This document shows positions 32,481-40,609 of a DNA stretch of 40,609 nucleotides, one piece after another; positions within the stretch are counted from its first letter, which is position 1; every line of letters begins with the position of its first letter. A model generated the notes under the pieces. The model saw only the letters and a program-made list of their open reading frames with translations. It did no database searches and was not told the DNA's origin. A program made the position numbers and the translations under genes. The DNA lies in assembly GCA_020429395.1 (NCBI GenBank), contig JAGQLL010000016.1:1-40609 (forward strand), read 5' to 3'. This stretch comes from Candidatus Dojkabacteria bacterium (GTDB lineage: Bacteria; Patescibacteriota; Dojkabacteria; B142; OLB20).

Positions 32481-33095
32481 TTATTCTTTTTTATTGGAGA
32501 ATAATTTATAAAGTTGGAATCCAGCTACTGCACCTAATAAATCAATAAATACATAAACTGCAGATGAAACCCCTAAACCTAACATTACGGCTGGATTTAG
32601 AAATGCACCTGCTCCGAAAAGTGAAGCAATTGCTAAACCAATTAACAAAGAACCTCCTATAACTACTCCGTACAATTCGTCATCAACAGCCTTATGAACA
32701 ACCGCAGAAATACCAAAAGTGAAAATCAACATACCCAGAAATTCACCAAATAAAGCTGAATTTTCAGTAGAGAATGTTATCTCGGAAGATAACTCCAAGA
32801 GATTTGATAAATAGAACGCAGAAGCACCTCCTAGAAGCTGTGCCATCAGATAGGTAAATGCTTGTTTAGCATCGATTTTCTTGAGTGAAAAAATCCCCAA
32901 AGTTACTCCGGGATTAAGGTGGGAACCTGAGATACTTCCAATTGTATACACGAAAATTAGTAATGTTAGTGAAGCTAAAATTGCAGTAGAAACACTGAAG
33001 TCTCCTGAAATTGAAGTTATAACTACAATTGTAAGAATAAAAGTTCCGAAATATTCAGCAAAATATTTCTTTAAGTTTTTAGTATCTATTTCCAT
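32481..33095 (-). CDS. Aquaporin/MIP family channel
   Basis: 204 residues from the ATG at 33095 (MEIDTKNLKKYFAEYFGTF), which matches the usual MIP start; the frame extends upstream to 33143 into the M20 gene. Six hydrophobic segments surround the two pore loops: LNPGVTLG (the first NPA box reads NPG) and LNPAVMLG (canonical). The E in AEYFGTF and the GSISGSHLNPG context are typical. An NPG box is uncommon and could alter selectivity between water and small solutes. It follows the M20 peptidase gene by 25 bp and ends before the terminator at 32301-32321. Confidence 0.92.
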   Translation of the reverse strand: MEIDTKNLKKYFAEYFGTFILTIVVITSISGDFSVSTAILASLTLLIFVYTIGSISGSHLNPGVTLGIFSLKKIDAKQAFTYLMAQLLGGASAFYLSNLLELSSEITFSTENSALFGEFLGMLIFTFGISAVVHKAVDDELYGVVIGGSLLIGLAIASLFGAGAFLNPAVMLGLGVSSAVYVFIDLLGAVAGFQLYKLFSNKKE

Positions 33096-33120
33096 TTTAT
33101 TTGCTTGATAAAAAATAATA

Positions 33121-34266
33121 TTAATTGTATAGAATGTTTTCAATAAGCTTGATCGAGAGATCTACAGAAGGATCGAAAGTATTCAAATACAAAAATTCAT
33201 TTTTAGTATGTTCTCCATTACCTATTGGACCAAGATAATCAATGCAGGCAATGTTGGGATTGAAAGCAGTAAGTCTGTTCATATCGGATGCTCCTCCTTT
33301 GTGTACTGCACCTATTTCTATTCCTAGTTCCATACCTGCTTTTTTAGCCAAACCAAACAACTTCTTATTCTGCTCTGTCTCTTCTACAGGATATCCATTT
33401 ACTTTGTTAATTATTTCTAATTGTATCTTCTTATCATAAGGTTTGATTTTCTCTATAGCTTTTTTTACACGATTATATTCCTCTCTTGTCTCAATTCTGA
33501 GATCTACAACTATTTCTGCTTCAGGGGCTAAAATATTTAATGCTTGTCCACCATTAAATTTGCCAATATTGATGGTTGTTCCTTTTTCATAATCAGAGAA
33601 ATTTAATATGTCCTGAGCCTGTGAAATTAGCTCATGGATAGTACTGTGCCTTTGATCCCGATTACTCAATACTCCAGAATGACCACCTGGACCAGTGGCT
33701 TTAATAGAGTAAGCCAAGATCCCTTTGCGTTTGGTAACTAGTAATTTCTGTTTTATATCAGGAATTTTATCTATACTCCCCTCCCCTTCATAAACTAGCA
33801 GATTATCTATCCTCTCAGAAATAGTCTCAAAGTCAGGATAAGTTGAAGTTAAAAAATGTTCTTCTTCACTAGTAAACAATAAGTTAATATTTTTTAACAA
33901 CTTTTTCTTATGTAATTCTTTGACCGCTTCTAGGATTACCAATACCCCTGCTTTCATATCGGCAGTTCCGGGACCGAACAGTTTGTCTTCGGATAATTTA
34001 ATATCAAAGTCGGAAATATCAGGATAAACAATATCTAAGTGTCCGGTCAGTGTTATTGATTTCGAGTTTGTATCCCAATTCTTTGACTTTCCAAATAATA
34101 TGGGAGCGAGATCTTTGTTTGTGGATTCGTACGACTCCCAGGTAATTGGAATATATTTTAAATATTCTTTTACAAACTCCTGAGCTCTAATTACCTCATT
34201 TCTCTTAAACGCATAAGAATCAATTTTTATAAATTCGATCAATTTTTCTATGAGTACCTTTTTCAT
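33121..34266 (-). CDS. M20 family zinc peptidase/deacylase
   Basis: 381 residues. The zinc ligands and catalytic residues of the M20/ArgE/DapE family are in place: TGHLDIV (H76, D78), GTADMKAG (D103), the general-base pair in TSEEEH (E134, E135), and a late His in GNGEHTKNE. The GPGGHSGV segment opens the dimerisation lobe. The protein is cytoplasmic with no signal. M20 enzymes cut peptides, acetyl-amino acids or related amides, and the exact substrate is unknown. It is the first gene of a minus-strand pair with the aquaporin. Confidence 0.93.
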   Translation of the reverse strand: MKKVLIEKLIEFIKIDSYAFKRNEVIRAQEFVKEYLKYIPITWESYESTNKDLAPILFGKSKNWDTNSKSITLTGHLDIVYPDISDFDIKLSEDKLFGPGTADMKAGVLVILEAVKELHKKKLLKNINLLFTSEEEHFLTSTYPDFETISERIDNLLVYEGEGSIDKIPDIKQKLLVTKRKGILAYSIKATGPGGHSGVLSNRDQRHSTIHELISQAQDILNFSDYEKGTTINIGKFNGGQALNILAPEAEIVVDLRIETREEYNRVKKAIEKIKPYDKKIQLEIINKVNGYPVEETEQNKKLFGLAKKAGMELGIEIGAVHKGGASDMNRLTAFNPNIACIDYLGPIGNGEHTKNEFLYLNTFDPSVDLSIKLIENILYN

Positions 34267-34400
34267 TTGCTTGTTTTTAATTAATTGATTTTACAAGAAA
34301 TAGTTAAATCTGCCTATAATTTTAATAAATAACAAATTTTTGGTTGTTCTACTCATTGTTAAAATACTGCTATAATAGTCTATCTTTGATTTTGAATAAA

Positions 34401-37364
34401 ATGAAATATAAGTCCAAAGTGACGCCGAAGAAGCGTTCTCGTAAGGTGAATCCTTCACGGATTAAAACTTACTCTAGTCAAAACTGGCTTAAACAATCTA
34501 AAGCAGGAAGTAGAAAATCTAAAAAGAAAAAAAGAATCACAAGCAAGCGAGTTAAAAAGATTTTATATATCTTCCTTTTATTTGTTGTTGTTTCCTGTTT
34601 TGTTGGATTGATTGCGGTTCTTACATACGTTCAGTCATTGACTGAAGATTTACCAAGTCCAGATAAGCCATTTGGACCAAAAAATTCTGCGAGTGAAATT
34701 TATGATCGTAATGGAAAACTTCTCTATAGAGTATTTGCAGATCAAAATGCAGACCCTGTAAAAATTGAAGAAGTTCCCGAATTGCTTAAATGGTCATTCC
34801 TTGCTGCTGAAGATATTGACTTTTATGATCATCCAGGAGTTGATATACCAGGAGTTATAAGATGTGGATTGAGATATGCCACAGATGGTAGTGAGACATG
34901 TGGTGCGAGTACAGTTACACAACAGCTTATCAAACAGACTGCACTGACAAATGAAAGAAAGATAGAAAGGAAAGTGAAGGAAATTATACTTGCACTTCAG
35001 ATTGAGCAAGATAGAGATAAAGATGAGATTTTGGAAATGTATCTCACAATTGCACCCGAAGGAAGTAATGTTTATGGTGTAACTTCCGCTTCTAAGTTCT
35101 ATTTTGATAAAGAGCTCAAGGATTTAAATTTGGCAGAGATGGCTATTATAGCTTCTATTCCTCAAGATCCAACCAGGCTCTCCCCTACAAAATCCGCCAA
35201 TCCAGAAGAAGCGAAAGTCAAAGTTAAAGCGAGACAAGAATATGTCTTGAACCAACTTGAGAAATACATGGATAAGATAAACAAAGAGATAAAGGAATCC
35301 ACTGGAGAAGAAAATGTATTGACCAAAGAAATGATTGATGAAGCGAGAGGTTTTGAGTTGGCTTACAAAGAGCCAAGATTCGAGATTAAGGCTCCTCATT
35401 TTGTGTTTTTTGCTCAAAAATTACTTCAAAATAGACCTTATAACAACGGAGAACCGTTTACATTGAATGAACTTGAAACTCAAGGATTGAGAATCTACAC
35501 AACACTTGATTCTGATTATCAACAAATAGCTGAGGAACAAGTAAAAGTTGGTGTGGATACTTACGGAAAGCAATATGGAGCATCAAATGCATCCCTAGTA
35601 TCTTTGAATCCAAAGACTGGTGAGATTTTAGCAATGGTTGGCTCATATGACTTTTTTGGCGCAGAATCACCCGAGGGTTGTACAGTTGGTTTAGATTGTA
35701 GATTTGAACCGAAAGTTAATATTTCGGACACATTACAATCTTACGGATCTTCTATGAAAAGTATGGTCTACTACAAAGCTATCATGGACAAGGTTGTATT
35801 CACTGGCTCAGTAATACCAGATGTACCAATTCAAATCGGAAATTATAAACCTAAAAACTATGAAGGAGGCTTTATTGGCCTAAATACGGTTCGTCATCAT
35901 TTAGTGGAGTCTAGAAATATTCCTGCTATAGAAATGATTCAGGCCGTAGGTGTCGAGAACTTCATCGCAGAGATGAAAAAATGGGGCTACACCACATTCA
36001 CAAATCCTGAAGGATACGGACCTGCTGTTTCTGTAGGAGGAGCCGACATAAAGCTAATTGAGCATGCACAGGCTTATGGCGTCCTTGCAAATGCAGGTAA
36101 CTTTACTCCCTACGAAGCAATATTGAAAATTGAAGACAAATCTGGAGAGATATTATACGAACATAAAGCAGAGTCAACTTTGGTAGCTGATCCGAGAGGC
36201 GTATATCTAGTGAATCACATGCTTAATGGTAAAAACAAAGGTCCTGGAGTAAGTTGGGACGGTCGTGATATTGCTGGTAAAACAGGGACCTCTGAAGGAC
36301 AAAGAGAGACATTGTTTGCCACTTATACTCCAGAAATTGTTGCTGTTGGTTGGCTAGGTAATAACAATAACGAAGGAATGCGTTATGGAGCTTCAGGTCT
36401 TACCTCCGCCAAACCTTGGGTCTCTGAGTTCGTGAAAAGAATTGGTGACTCAATTCCAAAAACTGAATTCCCTCGCCCAGAAGGAATTGAATTTAGTAAT
36501 GCAAGTTGTAAAATTAATGACAAGTTTGGATGCGAAAATTACAAGGGAGACTTAGCTATTACTGGCTTCAAGGTCCCAGCATATGTAGAGTTCCAAGAAG
36601 TTGAGGTATGTACGGACCAAACAGATAAACTTGCAAGAGAAATCGATATAAAAGTCGGTCAATCTACAAAGTTAAATGCAGCCAAATACACCATGCCGGT
36701 CAAAGATTTACAGGTTTTTCTTGATAATTATTTGAAAGGAAGTGATAATTTTTTCACAATTCCAACTGAGTACTGCACAATAAATCGTAATCCTAATGGT
36801 GTATCCGAACCGTGGGCAAATATTACATCCCCCGCTTCAGGTGCAATCTTATCAAAAGATCTTGTTATTGCCTATGAAGCATTTTCACCTGATAGTGAGG
36901 TAGATAGAGTTGAATTTTATTTAGATAATACCCTATTGGGTAAATCAACTAATGCAGCGGGCAGTGCAAATTTTGATATCAGTTCCCAAACACCTGGTAG
37001 TAGGACTCTTAAACTTGTGGTTTTTGATAAAGCAGGTAAGAATGGTACTACAAGCATACCTGTTGAAATCATAGGCGTCTTAAATATCACTTCTCCGGCA
37101 AATAATGCAGAAGTAAAAAAAGGAGATTTTGTTGATGTTACTTTCAATTACACAGGAGGAACAATGAACCAAATTTCTTTAATAGTCGATGATAAAGTAG
37201 TTACACAATGTTCTACTACTAAATGCACATGGGAAGTAAAAAATGATCCGGGTGATGTTAAATTAAAAGTGCGAGGCAAAAAAGCTGGAGAAACAATTGA
37301 ATCAAAAACTATCACAATAAAAGTAAAAGCTGGTGCTGTAGTACCAACAATTATTCCAGATTAA
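34401..37364 (+). CDS. Class A penicillin-binding protein with C-terminal Ig-like domains
   Basis: 987 residues from the ATG at 34401; an upstream TTG in frame is unlikely. A very basic cytoplasmic tail (to about residue 50) precedes one membrane helix. The GT51 glycosyltransferase has EDIDFYDHPGVD and GASTVTQQL. The transpeptidase has SSMK (S-x-x-K), SRN (S-x-N) and KTGTSE, so both catalytic centres look active. After about residue 800 come two Ig-like/bacterial surface domains (PWANITSPASG and LNITSPANNAEV starts). It builds peptidoglycan outside the membrane. It converges on pheT with 4 bp between stops. Confidence 0.95.
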   Translation: MKYKSKVTPKKRSRKVNPSRIKTYSSQNWLKQSKAGSRKSKKKKRITSKRVKKILYIFLLFVVVSCFVGLIAVLTYVQSLTEDLPSPDKPFGPKNSASEIYDRNGKLLYRVFADQNADPVKIEEVPELLKWSFLAAEDIDFYDHPGVDIPGVIRCGLRYATDGSETCGASTVTQQLIKQTALTNERKIERKVKEIILALQIEQDRDKDEILEMYLTIAPEGSNVYGVTSASKFYFDKELKDLNLAEMAIIASIPQDPTRLSPTKSANPEEAKVKVKARQEYVLNQLEKYMDKINKEIKESTGEENVLTKEMIDEARGFELAYKEPRFEIKAPHFVFFAQKLLQNRPYNNGEPFTLNELETQGLRIYTTLDSDYQQIAEEQVKVGVDTYGKQYGASNASLVSLNPKTGEILAMVGSYDFFGAESPEGCTVGLDCRFEPKVNISDTLQSYGSSMKSMVYYKAIMDKVVFTGSVIPDVPIQIGNYKPKNYEGGFIGLNTVRHHLVESRNIPAIEMIQAVGVENFIAEMKKWGYTTFTNPEGYGPAVSVGGADIKLIEHAQAYGVLANAGNFTPYEAILKIEDKSGEILYEHKAESTLVADPRGVYLVNHMLNGKNKGPGVSWDGRDIAGKTGTSEGQRETLFATYTPEIVAVGWLGNNNNEGMRYGASGLTSAKPWVSEFVKRIGDSIPKTEFPRPEGIEFSNASCKINDKFGCENYKGDLAITGFKVPAYVEFQEVEVCTDQTDKLAREIDIKVGQSTKLNAAKYTMPVKDLQVFLDNYLKGSDNFFTIPTEYCTINRNPNGVSEPWANITSPASGAILSKDLVIAYEAFSPDSEVDRVEFYLDNTLLGKSTNAAGSANFDISSQTPGSRTLKLVVFDKAGKNGTTSIPVEIIGVLNITSPANNAEVKKGDFVDVTFNYTGGTMNQISLIVDDKVVTQCSTTKCTWEVKNDPGDVKLKVRGKKAGETIESKTITIKVKAGAVVPTIIPD

Positions 37365-37368
37365 TATA

Positions 37369-39807
37369 TTACGAAGTTCTTAGTTTCAAGCTTAACTTTG
37401 ACTGTAGTTCTTTTGCAATAAAAGTTTCTAGCTTGTCGACTTCGCTATCCGTAAGTGTCTTCTCTACACTTGAGAATGTTAATGTTATAGTATAGCTATT
37501 CTCCCCTTTCTCATTGGTGTAAGTATCTTTAAGAACTACATCTTTAAGTAATTCTATATCAAGGTTTTTTATTGTTTTTTCAATATTTGAATAGTTCACA
37601 TTTGTAGGAATCCAAAAACTAAGATCTCTATTTGTGTCAGGGAAACTCGGAAGTGATTTGTAAGCTCTTTGATTATCCACGAAGGGTAATAGCTTATCTA
37701 AGTTAAGTTCTAATACCGAAACTTTACCTTGTAGTTCGTTATTAAAGATAACCTCTGGGTGCATTAAACCAATATTCCCAATGTGTTCGTCATTGAGAAA
37801 AACTTCTGAAGACTGGTAAGGATGAAATGTTTTCGAATATTTATTTCCAGAAGAAATGACTTTATATTCGAAAGTTATATCTAATAATTTAGATAAATAT
37901 TCAGTTATACCTTTTATATCTAGGAATGGAATAGGTGCATCATCTTTATGATTAATTGCAATTGAAATTGTCCATGGTTGTATATGAATTCCTTCTTTGT
38001 CGTGTTTTTTATCTACAATTCGATTAATCTCAAAGATTTTTAAGTCGAGATTTTTTGGTTGGTTTTTCTTTATGATACTAACCATACTAGGTATTAGTGA
38101 GTTTCTTACGTATTTTAGTTCTGGTGCCAACGGGTTCGATAACTTCAAGTTATATGTAGGTTTTAAATTTGATTTGGTTATATCCAATTCAGAGATAAAA
38201 CTGTATGTCTTTACCTCTGTATAACCAAGTGCACTTAAAGAATTTGTGAATAGTCTGAATAATTCACTCAAATTATATTTTTTTGCAGGTGTAAGATCTT
38301 TCTCTGGAAGTTTAGGCACTATATTTTTAAATCCATAGATTCGGGCAACCTCCTCGACTAAGTCTTCTTTTATATTTATATCTTTTCGGAATGACGGAAT
38401 AACAAAGGTTAAAAGTGTCTGAGTCTCTAGATTTGGCTCAGATCCGTCTGAGTTTTCCTGTTCTAACAAGTTAATTTGCAGTCTTTCCAATAGATCGATG
38501 ATTTCATACTTTGTAAAATCTGTAGAGAGTAATCTATTAATCATTTTAACTTCTAACTCAACCTTCTTTTGTATGGTTGGCTCTGGGTAATAATCATATA
38601 ATTCATCTGCTACCTCCCCTCCAGTAAGATCAGATATTAGTGTGTATGCGTTTCGGATTGTTGATACTGTAAGATTCTCATCTAAACCTTTTTCAAATCT
38701 TGTACTTGCTTCTGAGCGTAGTCCTAATTGCCTAGAACTTCTTCGGATATTGTACATATCGAAATTAGCTGCCTCTAATATGATTGTAGTTGTTTCAGTT
38801 GAAATTTGAGAATTGTAACCCCCCATAATACCCGCAATATCTTCAACTGACTTTTCGTCAGCTATTACTACAGTTGTGTTATCGAGATTTCTTTCAACCC
38901 CATCTAGTGTTTTAACCTTTTCATTATTTTTGGCTTTTCGGACAATTAACTTATTACCAATAAGTTTGTCATAGTTATATGCGTGTAGTGGTTGTCCTTT
39001 GTCTAACATAACGAAGTTAGTGATATCCACAACATTATTAATAGACCTTTCCCCTACTGAACTTAATCTAGCTTTAAGCCACAATGGAGAATCTTTTACA
39101 GTCAAATTTTCAACTAACAAAGCACTAAATCTTTTACATAAGTCTTTGCCAACTGAAATTTCAATATCAATTTTTTTATCGGAGCCATTTGGAAGAATTG
39201 ACTCAGGAGCAGTTGTATCTTCGAGAAAGTCGATTGCAAGGATTGCTGAGAGTTCTCTTGCGATACCTGTATGTGAGAAACAATCACCTCTATGAGAAAG
39301 TGATTTATTTTCGATTTCATATACCCAATCTTTTAACAATTCGGTTAAATCTTCACCAACAGGTATATTCTCTTCTAAAATCATAATCCCTGAGTGGTCG
39401 TCTCCAATACCAAGTTCTCTTTCAGAACAAATCATCCCATTGGACTCTACCCCACGAATAGTAGTCGTATTAATATCAATTGTTTCGCCTTTTGTATCTG
39501 CATAAACTCTACCACCTGATAAACAAACTGCGACCTTTATTTTTTCCCTAACATTTGGAGCACCACATACTACTTGAATGCGATTGTCTCCGTCTGTAGT
39601 AACTTGGCAGATGCTCAGCTTATCACTATTTTCATGTTTCTTGGTTTCGATGACTTCTCCTACAACAATACTGGATAAATCCTGTCTGACGGGAATAATT
39701 TGTTCCACTTCGGCGAGACTAGTTGTCAATGATTCGGCTATTGCTTCAGTTGAAAATTTATCAATTTCTGGGAGATAATTTTTAAGCCATTTATGTGATA
39801 TAAGCAT
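37369..39807 (-). CDS. pheT: Phenylalanine-tRNA ligase beta subunit
   Basis: 812 residues, full length. The order of domains is that of bacterial PheT: a tRNA-binding EMAP/OB-like domain (about 40-150, VVGEVIETKKHENSDKL and CGAPNVR), the B3/B4 editing domain (HRGDCFSHTGIARELSA, NNVVDITNFVMLDKGQPLHAY), the B5 domain (KYEIIDLLERLQI), the catalytic-like core (IPSFRKDINIKEDLVEEVARIYGF) and a C-terminal anticodon-binding ferredoxin-like domain (SLPSFPDTNRDLSFW). It pairs with PheS to charge tRNA-Phe. It lies 15 bp downstream of pheS, the normal pheST order. Confidence 0.97.
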   Translation of the reverse strand: MLISHKWLKNYLPEIDKFSTEAIAESLTTSLAEVEQIIPVRQDLSSIVVGEVIETKKHENSDKLSICQVTTDGDNRIQVVCGAPNVREKIKVAVCLSGGRVYADTKGETIDINTTTIRGVESNGMICSERELGIGDDHSGIMILEENIPVGEDLTELLKDWVYEIENKSLSHRGDCFSHTGIARELSAILAIDFLEDTTAPESILPNGSDKKIDIEISVGKDLCKRFSALLVENLTVKDSPLWLKARLSSVGERSINNVVDITNFVMLDKGQPLHAYNYDKLIGNKLIVRKAKNNEKVKTLDGVERNLDNTTVVIADEKSVEDIAGIMGGYNSQISTETTTIILEAANFDMYNIRRSSRQLGLRSEASTRFEKGLDENLTVSTIRNAYTLISDLTGGEVADELYDYYPEPTIQKKVELEVKMINRLLSTDFTKYEIIDLLERLQINLLEQENSDGSEPNLETQTLLTFVIPSFRKDINIKEDLVEEVARIYGFKNIVPKLPEKDLTPAKKYNLSELFRLFTNSLSALGYTEVKTYSFISELDITKSNLKPTYNLKLSNPLAPELKYVRNSLIPSMVSIIKKNQPKNLDLKIFEINRIVDKKHDKEGIHIQPWTISIAINHKDDAPIPFLDIKGITEYLSKLLDITFEYKVISSGNKYSKTFHPYQSSEVFLNDEHIGNIGLMHPEVIFNNELQGKVSVLELNLDKLLPFVDNQRAYKSLPSFPDTNRDLSFWIPTNVNYSNIEKTIKNLDIELLKDVVLKDTYTNEKGENSYTITLTFSSVEKTLTDSEVDKLETFIAKELQSKLSLKLRTS

Positions 39808-39822
39808 ATTTACGTAATAATT

Positions 39823-40609
39823 CTAAAATTGTTTAAGAAAATCAAACTTTCCACTATAGAAATGTCTTATATCTTCAATGTTATATTTCAACATCACTAA
39901 TCTTTCCAAACCAAAACCCCAAGCAAAACCACTATATACATCACTATCTATTCCTCCCATTTTTAAGACATTTGGGTGTATCATTCCACAGCCTAGAATT
40001 TCAAGCCATCCAGTACCTTTGCAAACGTTGCAACCTTTGCCGTCACATAAGATACATGTTAATGACATCATTCCCCCGGGTTCGACAAATGGGAAGAAGT
40101 CTGGAGTAAATTTCACCTCAACATCTTTTTCATAAAACTCGCTGAAAAAGGTCTTTAGTGTTGCGAGCATATTATTCAAGGTTACGTTCTTGTCTACATA
40201 CACACCTTCGACTTGTGTAAATGTATGCTCGTGTCTTGCGTCTGTAGCTTCATGGCGAAAACATCTTCCAGGGACAATAACTCTAATTGGGGTCTTGAAT
40301 TCCTTTAGGATTCGATTTTGCATTGAAGATGTGTGGGTAATCGCTATATGTTCGTCTTCTGTCCAAAATGTGTCCCAATTATCTCTAGCAGGATGTCCTT
40401 CTGGTAAATTCACTGCCGTAAAATTATGATAATCATCATCGATTTCATAAGGATAGATAATATCGAATCCCATTCTTTGGAAAATATCTTCAGTTTTCCA
40501 TTGCATCTGTGTTACTGGGTGAATGTGTCCGATTTGAGGCTCATAAACAGGTAGTGTTACATCAATTTTTTCTTTGTCCGAAATCTTGCTGTGTTTGATC
40601 TTTAACAAT
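39823..40609 (-). CDS. pheS: Phenylalanine-tRNA ligase alpha subunit, 5' end outside the window
   Basis: 262 residues are visible; the frame is still open at the window edge, and PheS is normally about 330-350 residues, so the N-terminal coiled coil is missing. The class II core shows VTLPVYEPQIGHIHPVTQ, PGRCFRHEATDARHEHTF (motif 2 with the R-x-E/H-rich loop), FFPFVEPG and GFAWGFGLERLVML (motif 3). A zinc-knuckle-like insertion, CILCDGKGCNVCKGTGW, lies before LEILGCGMIHP; this is known from other bacterial PheS proteins. It is followed by pheT after 15 bp. Confidence 0.96.
   Translation of the reverse strand, partial: LLKIKHSKISDKEKIDVTLPVYEPQIGHIHPVTQMQWKTEDIFQRMGFDIIYPYEIDDDYHNFTAVNLPEGHPARDNWDTFWTEDEHIAITHTSSMQNRILKEFKTPIRVIVPGRCFRHEATDARHEHTFTQVEGVYVDKNVTLNNMLATLKTFFSEFYEKDVEVKFTPDFFPFVEPGGMMSLTCILCDGKGCNVCKGTGWLEILGCGMIHPNVLKMGGIDSDVYSGFAWGFGLERLVMLKYNIEDIRHFYSGKFDFLKQF

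Noticed and set aside
1-40609. CRISPR array or cas genes
   Set aside because: No regularly spaced identical repeats and no Cas-like protein were seen.

Overview
The window reads as an AT-rich bacterial chromosome segment. It probably comes from the Candidate Phyla Radiation (Patescibacteria), judging by base composition, the scarcity of strong Shine-Dalgarno sites, short intergenic gaps, a FemAB/PBP1-type wall gene set, a DUF1653 protein and many family-less small proteins. That placement is inference: no 16S or ribosomal protein gene is present. UAA, UAG and UGA all end genes here, so the standard bacterial code applies and the UGA=Gly lineages (Gracilibacteria, Absconditabacteria) are unlikely.

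Left chromosomal arm (1-5427): the N-terminus of an oligoendopeptidase F-like peptidase, a membrane-anchored CAP-domain protein, a DUF1653 protein, a FemAB-type peptidoglycan-bridge ligase, an unassigned methyltransferase-like protein, an SDR oxidoreductase and an MFS permease. Right chromosomal arm (30220-40609): a large protein with a possible glutamate-cysteine-ligase-like fold, an aquaporin-like channel, an M20 peptidase, a class A penicillin-binding protein with Ig-like tails, and pheT/pheS (pheS cut by the window end).

Accessory island (about 5900-29977): all genes here are non-housekeeping, and tRNA-Ser material brackets them. An intact tRNA-Ser(UGA) lies at 29757-29844. Its last 17 bases recur at 5899-5915, and its 5' half (36 identical bases) recurs at 29942-29977, all on the minus strand. 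A short repeat family with a covarying stem occurs at both edges. Cargo, left to right: (i) a zinc-ribbon PIN-like protein divergent from an HNH nuclease, a small XRE regulator and a full type I restriction system hsdR-hsdM-hsdS; (ii) a phage-packaging-like module (ParB-methyltransferase, small terminase, large terminase, large serine recombinase) with no portal, capsid or tail genes; (iii) two unknown proteins and a membrane-anchored Mrr-like nuclease; (iv) a nucleotide-chemistry cluster.

The cluster at 21881-29159 is the most novel part. Eight tightly overlapping minus-strand genes encode an adenylate-kinase-like protein with an altered substrate loop, a phosphoribosyltransferase-like protein, a HAD hydrolase, a radical SAM enzyme with an unusual CX8CX2C motif, a Nudix hydrolase, a thymidylate-kinase/ParB-like fusion, a four-cysteine protein, and an archaeal-type adenylate kinase broken by one in-frame TAA. 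A second Nudix gene converges on the end of the operon. Upstream and divergent sits a protein that joins a nucleoside-deoxyribosyltransferase-like domain (catalytic Glu apparently replaced by Gln) to a ribbon-helix-helix domain. Between them is a near-consensus promoter with a perfect 10+10 bp palindrome right after its -10 box. I infer a nucleotide-modifying pathway controlled by a nucleotide-sensing repressor. Its product, and whether it serves DNA modification, defence or salvage, cannot be read from the sequence.
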